Source: Bacillota bacterium (lineage in GTDB: Bacteria; Bacillota; Clostridia; Lachnospirales; Lachnospiraceae). From it: a DNA stretch of 6,454 bases. Numbering within the stretch: the first letter of the stretch is position 1; every line of letters starts with the position of its first letter. The translations under genes and the position numbers were made by a program. Under the pieces are notes generated by a model. The model saw nothing but the letters and a program-made list of their open reading frames with translations. It had not been told where the DNA came from and searched no databases. Positions 1 to 5,826 of the stretch are shown piece by piece. Location: the NCBI GenBank assembly GCA_023398855.1, contig JAEWRS010000441.1:1-6454 (forward strand), read 5' to 3'.

Positions 1-861
1 GGCTAATACAGGTCCTTCCGGGGTAGCAAGACTGGGCTTATAAGGAATCCCTACATTTCTGCCCCTTAGATTTGCCATATCCTTCGCTGCTACCGGAAAG
101 CTTGCAGGGTCCATGGACAAACGGACCGGATTCAGCTTAAACTGGGCTTCTAAGGAACCGCTTACATCCCCTGCAACGTATTTATTGTAAACATCTGTAA
201 TCAGCTCTGGCATAAAATTAGCCGCAGTGCACACGCCTCCTACCGCGCCGTGGCACATGGAAGCATACAAAAGGGTATCCTTTCCGCCAAAGACCTTAAA
301 GCCCTTATGGCGGGTCCTTCGGATGAATTCCGCTGTCTGGGTAATATCTCCGCTTGTGTCTTTCATGCCCACAACATTGGGAATCTCCTCAGCCAGGCGC
401 TCCACCAGATTCCCGGACAGGGTGTATCCCACCCGGGCAGGGTTGTTATAAAGAAGGACAGGTGTTCCGGGAACAGCTTCTGCAATGGTTTTAAAATGCA
501 GATACAGTTCTTCCTCTGTTGGCTTTAAAAACATTGGCTGCAAAACTGATATTCCTGCTGCTCCGTTTTTCACTGCCATTTTTGCCAGGCAACAGCACTT
601 TTTTGTACTGATAGCGCCAATGCCAAAGTATACGGGAACTCTGCCGGCGGACTGGTGGATCATGATTATTAAGCCCCGCTCCATCTCGTCTTCTTCCACC
701 ACATAAAATTCTCCGTTGCTGCCAAAGGCCAGGATTCCCAGAACGCCTCCGTTTATCACGTAATCCACCTGATCCCTTAATTTTGCTTCATCGATCCTCT
801 CATCCTCATCAATAGGAGTGAGAATTGGGACAATTACTCCTTTTATAAAATCTGTATTCAT
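1..861 (-). CDS. DapA-family (dihydrodipicolinate synthase-like) aldolase, C-terminus cut by window edge
   Basis: This is a cytoplasmic class I, Schiff-base TIM-barrel lyase; 287 codons are visible. The family is usually about 290-310 residues, so only the extreme C-terminus is missing. The start ATG (859-861) follows GGAGG after 4 bases. Visible family marks are the N-terminal KGVIVPILTPID, a GSNGE loop (47-51), the catalytic tyrosine in YNNPARVGYT (Y138), the keto-acid carboxylate-binding arginine R143, and the Schiff-base lysine in VGMKDTSGD (K167). True DapA has GTTGE; here the second threonine is Asn49, which argues against lysine biosynthesis. It lies 83 bp downstream of garR on the same strand. 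I infer that it cleaves a 2-keto-3-deoxy sugar acid, giving pyruvate and tartronate semialdehyde for GarR. An N-acetylneuraminate lyase-like or KDG aldolase-like role is also possible. Family assignment is firm; the substrate is not. Confidence 0.93.
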   Translation of the reverse strand, partial: MNTDFIKGVIVPILTPIDEDERIDEAKLRDQVDYVINGGVLGILAFGSNGEFYVVEEDEMERGLIIMIHQSAGRVPVYFGIGAISTKKCCCLAKMAVKNGAAGISVLQPMFLKPTEEELYLHFKTIAEAVPGTPVLLYNNPARVGYTLSGNLVERLAEEIPNVVGMKDTSGDITQTAEFIRRTRHKGFKVFGGKDTLLYASMCHGAVGGVCTAANFMPELITDVYNKYVAGDVSGSLEAQFKLNPVRLSMDPASFPVAAKDMANLRGRNVGIPYKPSLATPEGPVLA

Positions 862-893
862 GGTTCCTCCAGCTTCGCGTATTTTCTCATGCA

Positions 894-916
894 AAGCGGA
901 TATCCGCAATCCGCTT
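894..916 (-). other. Intercistronic stem-loop between garR and the aldolase
   Basis: A perfect 8-bp stem, AAGCGGAT (894-901) with ATCCGCTT (909-916), closes a 7-base loop. The left half also belongs to a 12-bp palindrome, GCGGATATCCGC (896-907), so two mutually exclusive foldings are possible. No T-run follows on the minus strand, so it is not a normal intrinsic terminator. It may protect the upstream mRNA or tune expression of the aldolase relative to garR. That role is inference. Confidence 0.5.
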
Positions 917-944
917 GACTACCTGATCCGGTTTAATTCCAGGT

Positions 945-1835
945 TTAATTCCCCGGCTTTACCGTTGTATTTGCTATTTTCTCATAATATTTAACGATGC
1001 TGGAGTGATCCTCCTTTTCAAAACCATCTGCTTTCAGCCCCTGCATGATTTCCATTAACTGCCCGGTCAAAGGAGCTGGTGAACTGACGGCATGGGCAGC
1101 ATTTAACGCATTATTCAAGTCCTTGATATGTAACTCAATGCGAAAGCCCGGGTTAAAGTTTCTGTTAAGGATCATGGGCGCTTTTGCATCCATAACCGTG
1201 GAGCCTGCCAGGCCACCGCGGATAGCCTGATATACCAGTTCCGGATCGGTTCCGGCTTTTTTAGCAAAGGTAAGAGCCTCGGATACTGCCGCAATATTCA
1301 CGGCAACTACCATCTGGTTTGCCAGCTTAGCCACATTTCCTGAGCCAAGTCCTCCTACATATACCACTGAGCCTGCCATTACCATGAGCATATCATAATA
1401 TTTATCAAATAATTCCTTTTTGCCTCCCACCATCACAGATAAGGTTCCGTCAATGGCCTTTGGCTCTCCTCCGGATACCGGTGCGTCAAGCATTTCAATT
1501 CCCAGCTTTTCCAGCTCAGCACCAATGGCTTTGCTTTCCGTAGGGTCAATGGAACTCATGTCAATGACAACTGTACCTGGCTTAGCTCCTTCTGCGACTC
1601 CGTTTTCTCCTAAAACGGCTGCTCTTACATGGGGTGAGTTGGGCACCATGGTGATGACCACTTCACATTGAGAAGCAGCCTCCTTGCCGTTTGCAGCTTC
1701 CGTTGCACCACAGGAAACCAAATCAGCCACAGCCTCCCTGTTATAATCAAAAATAACCAGCTCATGGCCTGCCTTTATCAGGTTCTTTGCCATAGGCCTT
1801 CCCATGATTCCCAATCCAATAAATCCTATTTTCAT
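945..1835 (-). CDS. garR: 2-hydroxy-3-oxopropionate (tartronate semialdehyde) reductase
   Basis: This cytoplasmic beta-hydroxyacid dehydrogenase reduces tartronate semialdehyde to D-glycerate with NAD(P)H, in glucarate/galactarate or glyoxylate breakdown. The 296 residues match the family's full length. The N-terminal Rossmann motif is GLGIMGRPMAKNL (7-19). The substrate-binding DMSS (92-95) and DAPVSGGEPKAIDGTLSVMVGG (117-138) follow, then GNVAKLANQ with the catalytic lysine K170. The C-terminal helical domain carries YQAIRGGLAGSTVMDAKAP and FRIELHIKDL. As I remember E. coli GarR, these blocks are nearly identical, which separates it from 3-hydroxyisobutyrate dehydrogenase. The start ATG is preceded by AGAGGA at a suitable distance. 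It lies between the regulator (187 bp upstream) and the aldolase (83 bp downstream), all on the minus strand. This points to one sugar-acid catabolic operon. Confidence 0.95.
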   Translation of the reverse strand: MKIGFIGLGIMGRPMAKNLIKAGHELVIFDYNREAVADLVSCGATEAANGKEAASQCEVVITMVPNSPHVRAAVLGENGVAEGAKPGTVVIDMSSIDPTESKAIGAELEKLGIEMLDAPVSGGEPKAIDGTLSVMVGGKKELFDKYYDMLMVMAGSVVYVGGLGSGNVAKLANQMVVAVNIAAVSEALTFAKKAGTDPELVYQAIRGGLAGSTVMDAKAPMILNRNFNPGFRIELHIKDLNNALNAAHAVSSPAPLTGQLMEIMQGLKADGFEKEDHSSIVKYYEKIANTTVKPGN

Positions 1836-1870
1836 ATCATTCTTCCTCTCTTTCCTATACTGTCCTTCAG

Positions 1871-1883
1871 CAACCGATGGTTG
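1871..1883. repeat. Small inverted repeat in the garR leader
   Basis: CAACC-GAT-GGTTG is a perfect 5-bp inverted repeat with a 3-base centre. It lies between the predicted -10 box (1901-1906) and the garR start. It could be a short leader hairpin or a small operator. It is short enough to arise by chance. Confidence 0.25.
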
Positions 1884-1900
1884 TTCTCATCTGTGCCTTG

Positions 1901-1906
1901 ATTATA
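1901..1906 (-). promoter_or_regulatory. Candidate -10 box of the garR-aldolase promoter
   Basis: The minus strand reads TATAAT, a perfect sigma-A -10 hexamer, ending 65 bp before the garR start. No good -35 lies 16-18 bp upstream (only TAGCAT-like sequence), which suits a promoter that depends on an activator. I saw no GG-N10-GC sigma-54 element in this gap. The TTTCA repeat array lies about 65-120 bp further upstream. Confidence 0.45.
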
Positions 1907-1969
1907 GAAAAAATGGTAGAATAATGCTATGGGTGGATTGGCCGAATACAGAGCTGTTTCCTGTACAAA

Positions 1970-2023
1970 CTTCATATTGTTTCAATTTTGTTTCACATTC
2001 ATTTCACATTTGGTTCATTTCAC
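1970..2023. repeat. Tandem 11-bp TTTCA repeat array upstream of garR, probable activator binding region
   Basis: On the plus strand TTTCA occurs at 1980, 1991 and 2002, with GTTCA at 2013 and CTTCA at 1970. The steps are 10, 11, 11 and 11 bp, about one helical turn each. The two best units share TTTCACATT (1991-1999 and 2002-2010). On the minus strand, the direction of garR, the units read TGAAA. The array fills the gap just after the regulator stop codon and touches it. Binding by the adjacent Fis-HTH regulator is inference from position and regularity. Confidence 0.5.
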
Positions 2024-3885
2024 TATTCCAGATGATACTTTTTTCTCTTTCTCCACAGGGTGGCCTTGCTGATACCCAGGGCTTTTGCCGTCTCCTCCCT
2101 GTTCCCTCCAAACCTTAAAAGAGTCTTAGCAATCTTTTCCGCTTCTTCCGGAACAGACATGATCCGGGCGTTTACCTCTCTCCCTTCTTCCCTTCCCATC
2201 TTAAAAGGCCGGGGATACAGTTCCCCTAAAACCTGTTCTGCAAAGCCTTCATCAAGACTGCGCTTTTTAGCCGTTAAGATCAGGCGTTCACAAAAGCTCT
2301 CCACCTGAAACAAATTTCCCTTCCAGGGGTACTCAAGCAGGAGCTTCCTCGCACCATGAGTCAGTACATGAAATCTGGAATAATGTTCGCAGCAGTCCCT
2401 GATGCTTTCTGTCAGCTTCCGCTCTAAATCCTCTTTCCGTTCCCTTAATGGGGGGATGCGGACTACCAGGCCGCTCAGAAGATAATAGAGGTCTTCCCGC
2501 ATTGTCCCAGCTCCTGTCAAATTTTCCAAAGGCACATCAGTGGTGACCATAACTCTGACATCAGCCCCAGGATATTTAGACCCATCTTTCCCAAGGCGGC
2601 TTTTACACCGGATCAGCTGGCAAAGCCGGTATTGATTCGCTCTTGTCAGGCATTGCACCTCTTCCAGCAAAAGTGAGCCTCCCTTTGCCTGGACAACCGC
2701 TCCCTTATCTCCAAAGATCATCTCAGACTGCCCTTCATCTCCCAGGCCATCGCAGGACAATGCCACAAACGGCCCCCCTTTTTGCAGGCCGGCGTTGTGA
2801 ATGCTTTGGGCCAGAAGGCGCTTTTCCGTTCCAGCCTCCCCTTCAATCAATACTGCTTTTTCGGAAAGGGCATATAGCTTTGCCAGGCTTATGCATTCCT
2901 GCATTGCATGGGATTCCTGTAGAATATCATCAAATTTCCCCAGAGCAATCAAGCCCTTTAAATGACCCTTTTCCCTGGAGTCCGGTTGGGTTGACCTGCG
3001 TTTTTTCATGCGGTGGCAGGTGAGAATAGCTCCCTCTGCTCTTTGGTCAATGACAACAGGTGCCACAACAGCAAAAACAGAGGTGCGGTTGATCTCCATA
3101 AACAGAGAATAAGATTCCTTTCCATAGTCTTTCCCAAGCTCCGGAAACACCTCACAGGCAGCCATTCCTAATACCTTGTCCTTTTTCAGCCCAAGAATAT
3201 CTTCCATAATTGGATTTAAATCCAGGATGAACCCAGAAGCATCAAGCCTTACAACCCCGCTAAAGGAGTGGTCCAAGAGTGTTTCCAGCTGTGCTGCACT
3301 GCGTTTCTCCACTCCCATGGCATAATCCATGCTTACGGCCATTGACAGGGCATTTCTTATTGAGTCCTCGGTATTAGATAAAAACAGGGACGGGATGCCG
3401 GCTTCCCCTGCTATTCCCACTGCAGTATCTCCTCCAATGATCAAGTCCACTCCATCCCCTATGGCCTGGTTTGTCATATCCTCAAGCAAATGACTGTTAT
3501 CTGCAAAATAGGTCCTCATTTTAATTCCATAAATGATATCAAAATAGGACATATCGCAGAACATATTCCGAAACCCCACAACACCGATAACAGGGTTTTC
3601 TTTCTTTAAAATCTGTTTTGACTTCTTCACCAGGAGGGCCATTTCCTGGGCAGTGATAACGATTTCCACCACCGGAATATCCGTATACTGTTTGATCAGG
3701 GAGGCCTGCAGTCCTCTGGCAATGATAATGGATGCCCCGGTCCCGATGGACTGCCTTGCCTCACAAACAGCTTCTTCTGTTTTAATTACCCGCATTTCAC
3801 TGATTTCGTATTTCTTTTCCTGGAGAATATTATGCGCCTGATGGAGCATTTCTTCCCTGGATACAAGCAATGCAATTTTTCCCAT
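2023..3885 (-). CDS. PrpR-N/PAS/AAA+/Fis-HTH transcriptional regulator with degenerate sigma-54 contact motifs
   Basis: This 620-residue regulator resembles PrpR-type enhancer-binding proteins. The order is a PrpR-N sensory domain (about 1-190), a PAS domain (about 200-290), an AAA+ core (about 320-555) and a Fis-type HTH (about 584-615, GGNREETAKALGISKATLWRK). I chose the ATG at 3885, with AGAGG 7 bases upstream. The longer frame to 3969 would start inside the promoter -35. The AAA+ core is eroded. Walker A is GEAGTEKR (349-356) in place of GESGTGKE, and Walker B is LLLEEV (405-410) in place of LxLDE. GAFTGA and its loop are missing, since FGDKGAVVQAKGG runs straight into Walker B. The second arginine of REDLYYRL is Leu469. 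It may therefore work with the housekeeping polymerase, as TyrR does. It probably controls garR and the aldolase; the ligand is unknown. Confidence 0.92.
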   Translation of the reverse strand: MGKIALLVSREEMLHQAHNILQEKKYEISEMRVIKTEEAVCEARQSIGTGASIIIARGLQASLIKQYTDIPVVEIVITAQEMALLVKKSKQILKKENPVIGVVGFRNMFCDMSYFDIIYGIKMRTYFADNSHLLEDMTNQAIGDGVDLIIGGDTAVGIAGEAGIPSLFLSNTEDSIRNALSMAVSMDYAMGVEKRSAAQLETLLDHSFSGVVRLDASGFILDLNPIMEDILGLKKDKVLGMAACEVFPELGKDYGKESYSLFMEINRTSVFAVVAPVVIDQRAEGAILTCHRMKKRRSTQPDSREKGHLKGLIALGKFDDILQESHAMQECISLAKLYALSEKAVLIEGEAGTEKRLLAQSIHNAGLQKGGPFVALSCDGLGDEGQSEMIFGDKGAVVQAKGGSLLLEEVQCLTRANQYRLCQLIRCKSRLGKDGSKYPGADVRVMVTTDVPLENLTGAGTMREDLYYLLSGLVVRIPPLRERKEDLERKLTESIRDCCEHYSRFHVLTHGARKLLLEYPWKGNLFQVESFCERLILTAKKRSLDEGFAEQVLGELYPRPFKMGREEGREVNARIMSVPEEAEKIAKTLLRFGGNREETAKALGISKATLWRKRKKYHLE

Positions 3886-3940
3886 GTAAGTTCCTCTTAA
3901 GCGAACGCCGCGCCCTTTATATCTGTTTTTCTCTATGAAA

Positions 3941-3955
3941 AGTTTAGCATAAACT
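3941..3955. promoter_or_regulatory. Inverted repeat over the -10 of the regulator promoter, possible operator
   Basis: AGTTTA-GCA-TAAACT is a perfect 6-bp inverted repeat with a 3-base centre. It exactly covers the -10 and its TG extension. A protein bound here would block polymerase, so autorepression or control by another repressor is plausible. The binding protein is unknown. Confidence 0.35.
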
Positions 3956-3969
3956 AACACGGCTGGCAA
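3941..3969 (-). promoter_or_regulatory. Sigma-A-type extended -10 promoter of the regulator gene
   Basis: On the minus strand the -35 is TTGCCA (3964-3969, 5/6 of consensus). A 17-bp spacer separates it from the -10 TAAACT (3941-3946, 4/6), which is preceded by an extended TGC. The implied leader is about 45-50 bases before the ATG at 3885. This supports the shorter regulator start. Confidence 0.6.
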
Positions 3970-4032
3970 TTAAGAAATAAGCCCCAAAGACCGATGTACA
4001 GAAATTTGTGATATGGTCTGGCTGGCATATTA

Positions 4033-4485
4033 TTAAGGTAATTCTTTTTTAATTAAATTCTTTAGATGATCGGGAATGTCGTATGATTTTAAGTGCATAA
4101 AACTGGTAAGTGTTTTTTTACCAGACGAATCTATCTGATAGGATGCTTCATCATAACCAACCGGGTCATGGGCTCCGAGCATTGGAGTAATGCCAAAGGT
4201 TATATTTATTTTTCCAAGCTCCTCTGAAATTTTTTGAACTTTTATTTCATAATTGTAAATTGCAGGGGTCATAGTAAAATACTGGTCATAAAAGCCGTCA
4301 GAGGCTGAGGTAATGTGATCTATAAATAGTGCTATTATCAATTCATCCTTTAATTCAGATGGGGAGGTGGCATCAACACTAAAAGTATTCTGAATACTGG
4401 AATTATTTAATGAATTAGAATATAAAGCGATTGCAAGAAAAAATGATATTATAAAGGGGAGGATCAAATACTTCCGATGTGCCAT
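4033..4485 (-). CDS. DUF3888-like small exported or membrane-anchored protein
   Basis: The product is 150 residues. An N-terminal basic stretch (MAHRKY) and a hydrophobic segment (about 7-23) look like a signal peptide or single membrane anchor, with no lipobox cysteine, so the rest should lie outside the cytoplasm. The body resembles DUF3888: SELKDELIIALFIDHITSASDGFYDQYF (about 43-70), an EIKVQKI strand, and the GAHDPVGYDEASYQI segment that recalls the family's GAHNPPYG-ETITF pattern. The function of that family is unknown. The ATG at 4485 has GAGG 5-6 bases upstream. It ends 147 bp before the regulator start on the same strand, but the regulator has its own promoter, so it need not be part of that operon. 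Its DNA is clearly more AT-rich than the metabolic genes, which suggests a different history. Family call from memory of the motif. Confidence 0.75.
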   Translation of the reverse strand: MAHRKYLILPFIISFFLAIALYSNSLNNSSIQNTFSVDATSPSELKDELIIALFIDHITSASDGFYDQYFTMTPAIYNYEIKVQKISEELGKINITFGITPMLGAHDPVGYDEASYQIDSSGKKTLTSFMHLKSYDIPDHLKNLIKKELP

Positions 4486-4500
4486 ACATACCTCATATTA

Positions 4501-4779
4501 GAAAATTATTTAATTAATATAAGGTATTTTTTCTAAACAGTATTTATACCCGTAATCCCCCATATGGGCATGTGCACCAGGGTTTAGAAGCCATACCCAT
4601 GATGATCATCTTAGAAATAGTTTATCATCAGGACACCCTGACAGAAAGAATACAACACAGCCATACATGGATTCAGCAAAGTAGCGTACATAGGCAATTT
4701 TATATTGATAGTCAGTAAAAATGGTGCTATTCTATTCATAAATATTGTTTATACAATTGGCAGGTGAGGAGATCCCGGT
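4501..4779. other. AT-rich divergent intergenic region
   Basis: This gap separates the divergent DUF3888-like gene and the reductase-like gene. It holds a candidate plus-strand promoter (4705-4733) and a 10-bp palindrome GATGATCATC (4601-4610). It also has a small stem-loop TCAGG-ACAC-CCTGA (4628-4641) and an inverted repeat ATTGT-TTAT-ACAAT (4744-4757) between that promoter and the next RBS. A short ATG frame (4599-4718, 39 codons) has no convincing RBS and I do not recognise it. I support no gene here. Confidence 0.5.
4705..4733 (+). promoter_or_regulatory. Candidate sigma-A promoter of the reductase-like gene
   Basis: The -35 is TTGATA (4705-4710, 5/6 of consensus), followed by a 17-bp spacer and the -10 TATTCT (4728-4733, 4/6) with an extended TGC. 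The leader would be about 40 bases, and the inverted repeat ATTGT-TTAT-ACAAT (4744-4757) lies just downstream, where a repressor could act. Confidence 0.5.
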
Positions 4780-5457
4780 ATGAAGAAGCAAATAAAAGAA
4801 TTTGTATTGAGCTTAGGTGCAGATGTGTGTGGCGTTGCTAATATTGACCGTTTTTCTGAAGCTCCTGTTGGGTTTCACCCGCAGGACATCTTCCCGGGTT
4901 GTCAGTCAGTCATTGTATTTGGAATTGCACTTCCTAAGGGATTAACAAGGGTCGAACCCCGATTGATATATGGTTATTTCAATAACAGTATTTGTCCTGA
5001 GGTTGATAAAGTTGCGCTTAATGCAGCAAAAGAAATGGAAAGGCTTTATGGCGGATATGCTGTGCCGCTTCCCTCTGACGCTCCTTATGAATATTGGGAT
5101 CCGAAAAAAATGGAGGGACGGGGCTTGATATCCATGAAACATGCTGCAGTGCTTGCCGGACTTGGAACCCTGGGTAAAAGCACATTACTTCTTAACGACA
5201 AGTATGGCAATCTGCTGACCTTGGGTGCAATTCTAACTGATCTTGATCTAGAATCAGACCCGCTTGCCCAGAATATCTGTATTGACAGCTGCAGTCTATG
5301 TATTCAGAGCTGTCCTGTGCAAGCCTTGAATGGCGATTGGGCTAATCAGGCCAAATGCAGGCCTAATACATATGGAACCAATGCCAGGGGGTTTGATGTT
5401 GTCAACTGCAATCAATGCCGGACAGTCTGTCCAATGAGGTATGGAAAATTGAAATAG
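4780..5457 (+). CDS. Short epoxyqueuosine reductase-like (COG1600-type) 4Fe-4S protein
   Basis: The product is 225 residues and cytoplasmic (no signal or membrane segment). The segment AGLGTLGKSTLLLNDKYGNLLTLGAILTDLDL (126-157) matches the conserved GLG-GKNTLL-YG-ILTDL block of QueG. It is followed by two cysteine groups: C167, C171, C174, C178-P, and C193 with C210, C213, C217-P. These are typical ligands for two [4Fe-4S] clusters. QueG itself is about 310-380 residues and cobalamin-dependent. This protein is much shorter and its first cysteine spacing is C-x3-C-x2-C-x3-CP, not C-x2-C-x2-C-x3-CP. It is therefore probably a paralogue of unknown substrate, not the tRNA-queuosine enzyme. The start is set by GGTGAGGAG, 8 bases before the ATG. 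No queuosine or other redox gene is nearby. An IS end lies 24 bp after the stop. Confidence 0.82.
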   Translation: MKKQIKEFVLSLGADVCGVANIDRFSEAPVGFHPQDIFPGCQSVIVFGIALPKGLTRVEPRLIYGYFNNSICPEVDKVALNAAKEMERLYGGYAVPLPSDAPYEYWDPKKMEGRGLISMKHAAVLAGLGTLGKSTLLLNDKYGNLLTLGAILTDLDLESDPLAQNICIDSCSLCIQSCPVQALNGDWANQAKCRPNTYGTNARGFDVVNCNQCRTVCPMRYGKLK

Positions 5458-5481
5458 AAGAAGGTGGCCTGAGCCAGCTCC

Positions 5482-5506
5482 GGGAGAATCCCAAAGTATG
5501 TGTAAA
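5482..5506 (+). repeat. IS256-type terminal repeat, solitary outer copy
   Basis: This 25-bp segment (GGGA, two free bases, ATCCCAAAGT, one base, TGTGTAAA) is identical at 22 of 25 positions to 5774-5798, in the same orientation. The TGTGTAAA motif recalls IS256-family ends. The orientation means its element extended to the right, either as the left end of a plus-strand copy or the right end of a minus-strand copy. No transposase of its own is seen before the next copy, so it looks like a relic. Confidence 0.6.
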
Positions 5507-5550
5507 GGAGGGCAAAACTAACGTAAGTTGGTTTTGTAGCACCCCCTCCT
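5506..5550. terminator. Two-part hairpin next to the outer IS end, possible terminator
   Basis: The inner stem pairs CAAAACTAAC (5513-5522) with GTTGGTTTTG (5527-5536) across a GTAA loop, with one T-G pair. The outer stem pairs AGGAGGG (5506-5512) with CCCTCCT (5544-5550) across a one-sided 7-base bulge. On the plus strand it is followed by GTATTTTATA, and on the minus strand by TTTACACA. It could stop reading from the reductase-like gene or from the minus-strand remnant, or be an IS-end structure. T-runs are weak on both sides. Confidence 0.4.
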
Positions 5551-5577
5551 GTATTTTATAAAAATCATCAAGAACCT

Positions 5578-5826
5578 CTATAATTCAAATAATTCTTGAA
5601 TCTCTTTTTCATTCCACTTTTGCCGAATTTGTTGTTTAATTTTATCCGATAATGCAATAATTTCTTTCCATGATTCTGCAATTCTGAAAGATGAGACATT
5701 CAACTGATTTAAGCCATCTAATTCCAAGGTATGCTTACTAAGTTCTTCACTATCAGAGAATATCTGCTCATCAGGGACTATCCCAAAGTTTGTGTAAACC
5801 TTCAAACTGATGTAAAATAAAATCAC
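5578..5826 (-). pseudogene. 3' remnant of an unidentified gene interrupted by the IS256-type element
   Basis: The frame is open for 82 codons to a TAG at 5578-5580, but only codons downstream of about 5773 (roughly residues 19-82) look native. The first 17-18 residues are read from the IS end and its subterminal hairpin, starting at a GTG inside the hairpin loop with no sensible RBS. The native part is hydrophilic and rich in Glu, Lys and Ile. It ends in a probably helical tail (ESWKEIIALSDKIKQQIRQK...ELFEL). I do not recognise the family. The stretch is strongly AT-rich compared with the garR locus. The likeliest reading is the C-terminal fragment of a gene whose 5' part was displaced beyond the insertion. 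A passenger gene of the older outer IS256-type element is an alternative, because its stop lies about 96 bp from that element's outer end. Confidence 0.5.
5774..5798 (+). repeat. Left terminal repeat of the IS256-family element
   Basis: The repeat has the same structure as 5482-5506 (22 of 25 identical; differences at positions 5, 6 and 17). It lies 49 bp before the transposase ATG, a usual place for an IS256-family left end. Reading outward, the minus-strand gene remnant begins directly at its edge. Confidence 0.65.

Noticed and set aside
1836..2022. Possible sigma-54 (-24/-12) promoter before garR, expected if the regulator were a normal enhancer-binding protein
   Set aside because: The minus strand has an AGGCAC that resembles a -24 element, but no GC-type -12 follows at the required spacing.
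1970..2023. CRISPR-like array
   Set aside because: The units are 11 bp and contiguous, without 25-40 bp repeats or unique spacers, and no cas gene is present.
227..2308. Several plus-strand open frames opposite garR, the aldolase and the regulator (for example 227-451, 1045-1230, 1420-1671, 1804-2118)
   Set aside because: They are antisense shadows of well-supported genes, without family motifs or ribosome binding sites.
3886..3969. 28-residue N-terminal extension of the regulator
   Set aside because: It has no RBS, its start lies in the -35 box, and the PrpR-N domain begins naturally at MGKIALLVS.
3961..4027. GGCTGGCA repeated at 3961-3968 and 4020-4027 near the regulator promoter
   Set aside because: It is only 8 bp with no further symmetry; two such copies in 70 bp can be chance and one overlaps the -35 box.
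4601..4641. Palindrome GATGATCATC and the TCAGG/CCTGA stem-loop
   Set aside because: Both are short and lack a T-run or link to a gene start, so neither supports an operator or terminator call.
4942..5142. Minus-strand 66-codon frame inside the QueG-like gene
   Set aside because: It overlaps a strongly supported coding sequence and has no recognisable motif.
5458..5481. Small GC-rich hairpin TGGC-CTGA-GCCA just after the QueG-like gene as its terminator
   Set aside because: The stem is only 4 bp and no T-run follows.
5482..5798. A miniature transposable element (MITE) bounded by the two 25-bp repeats
   Set aside because: The repeats are in direct orientation; a MITE would need inverted ends.
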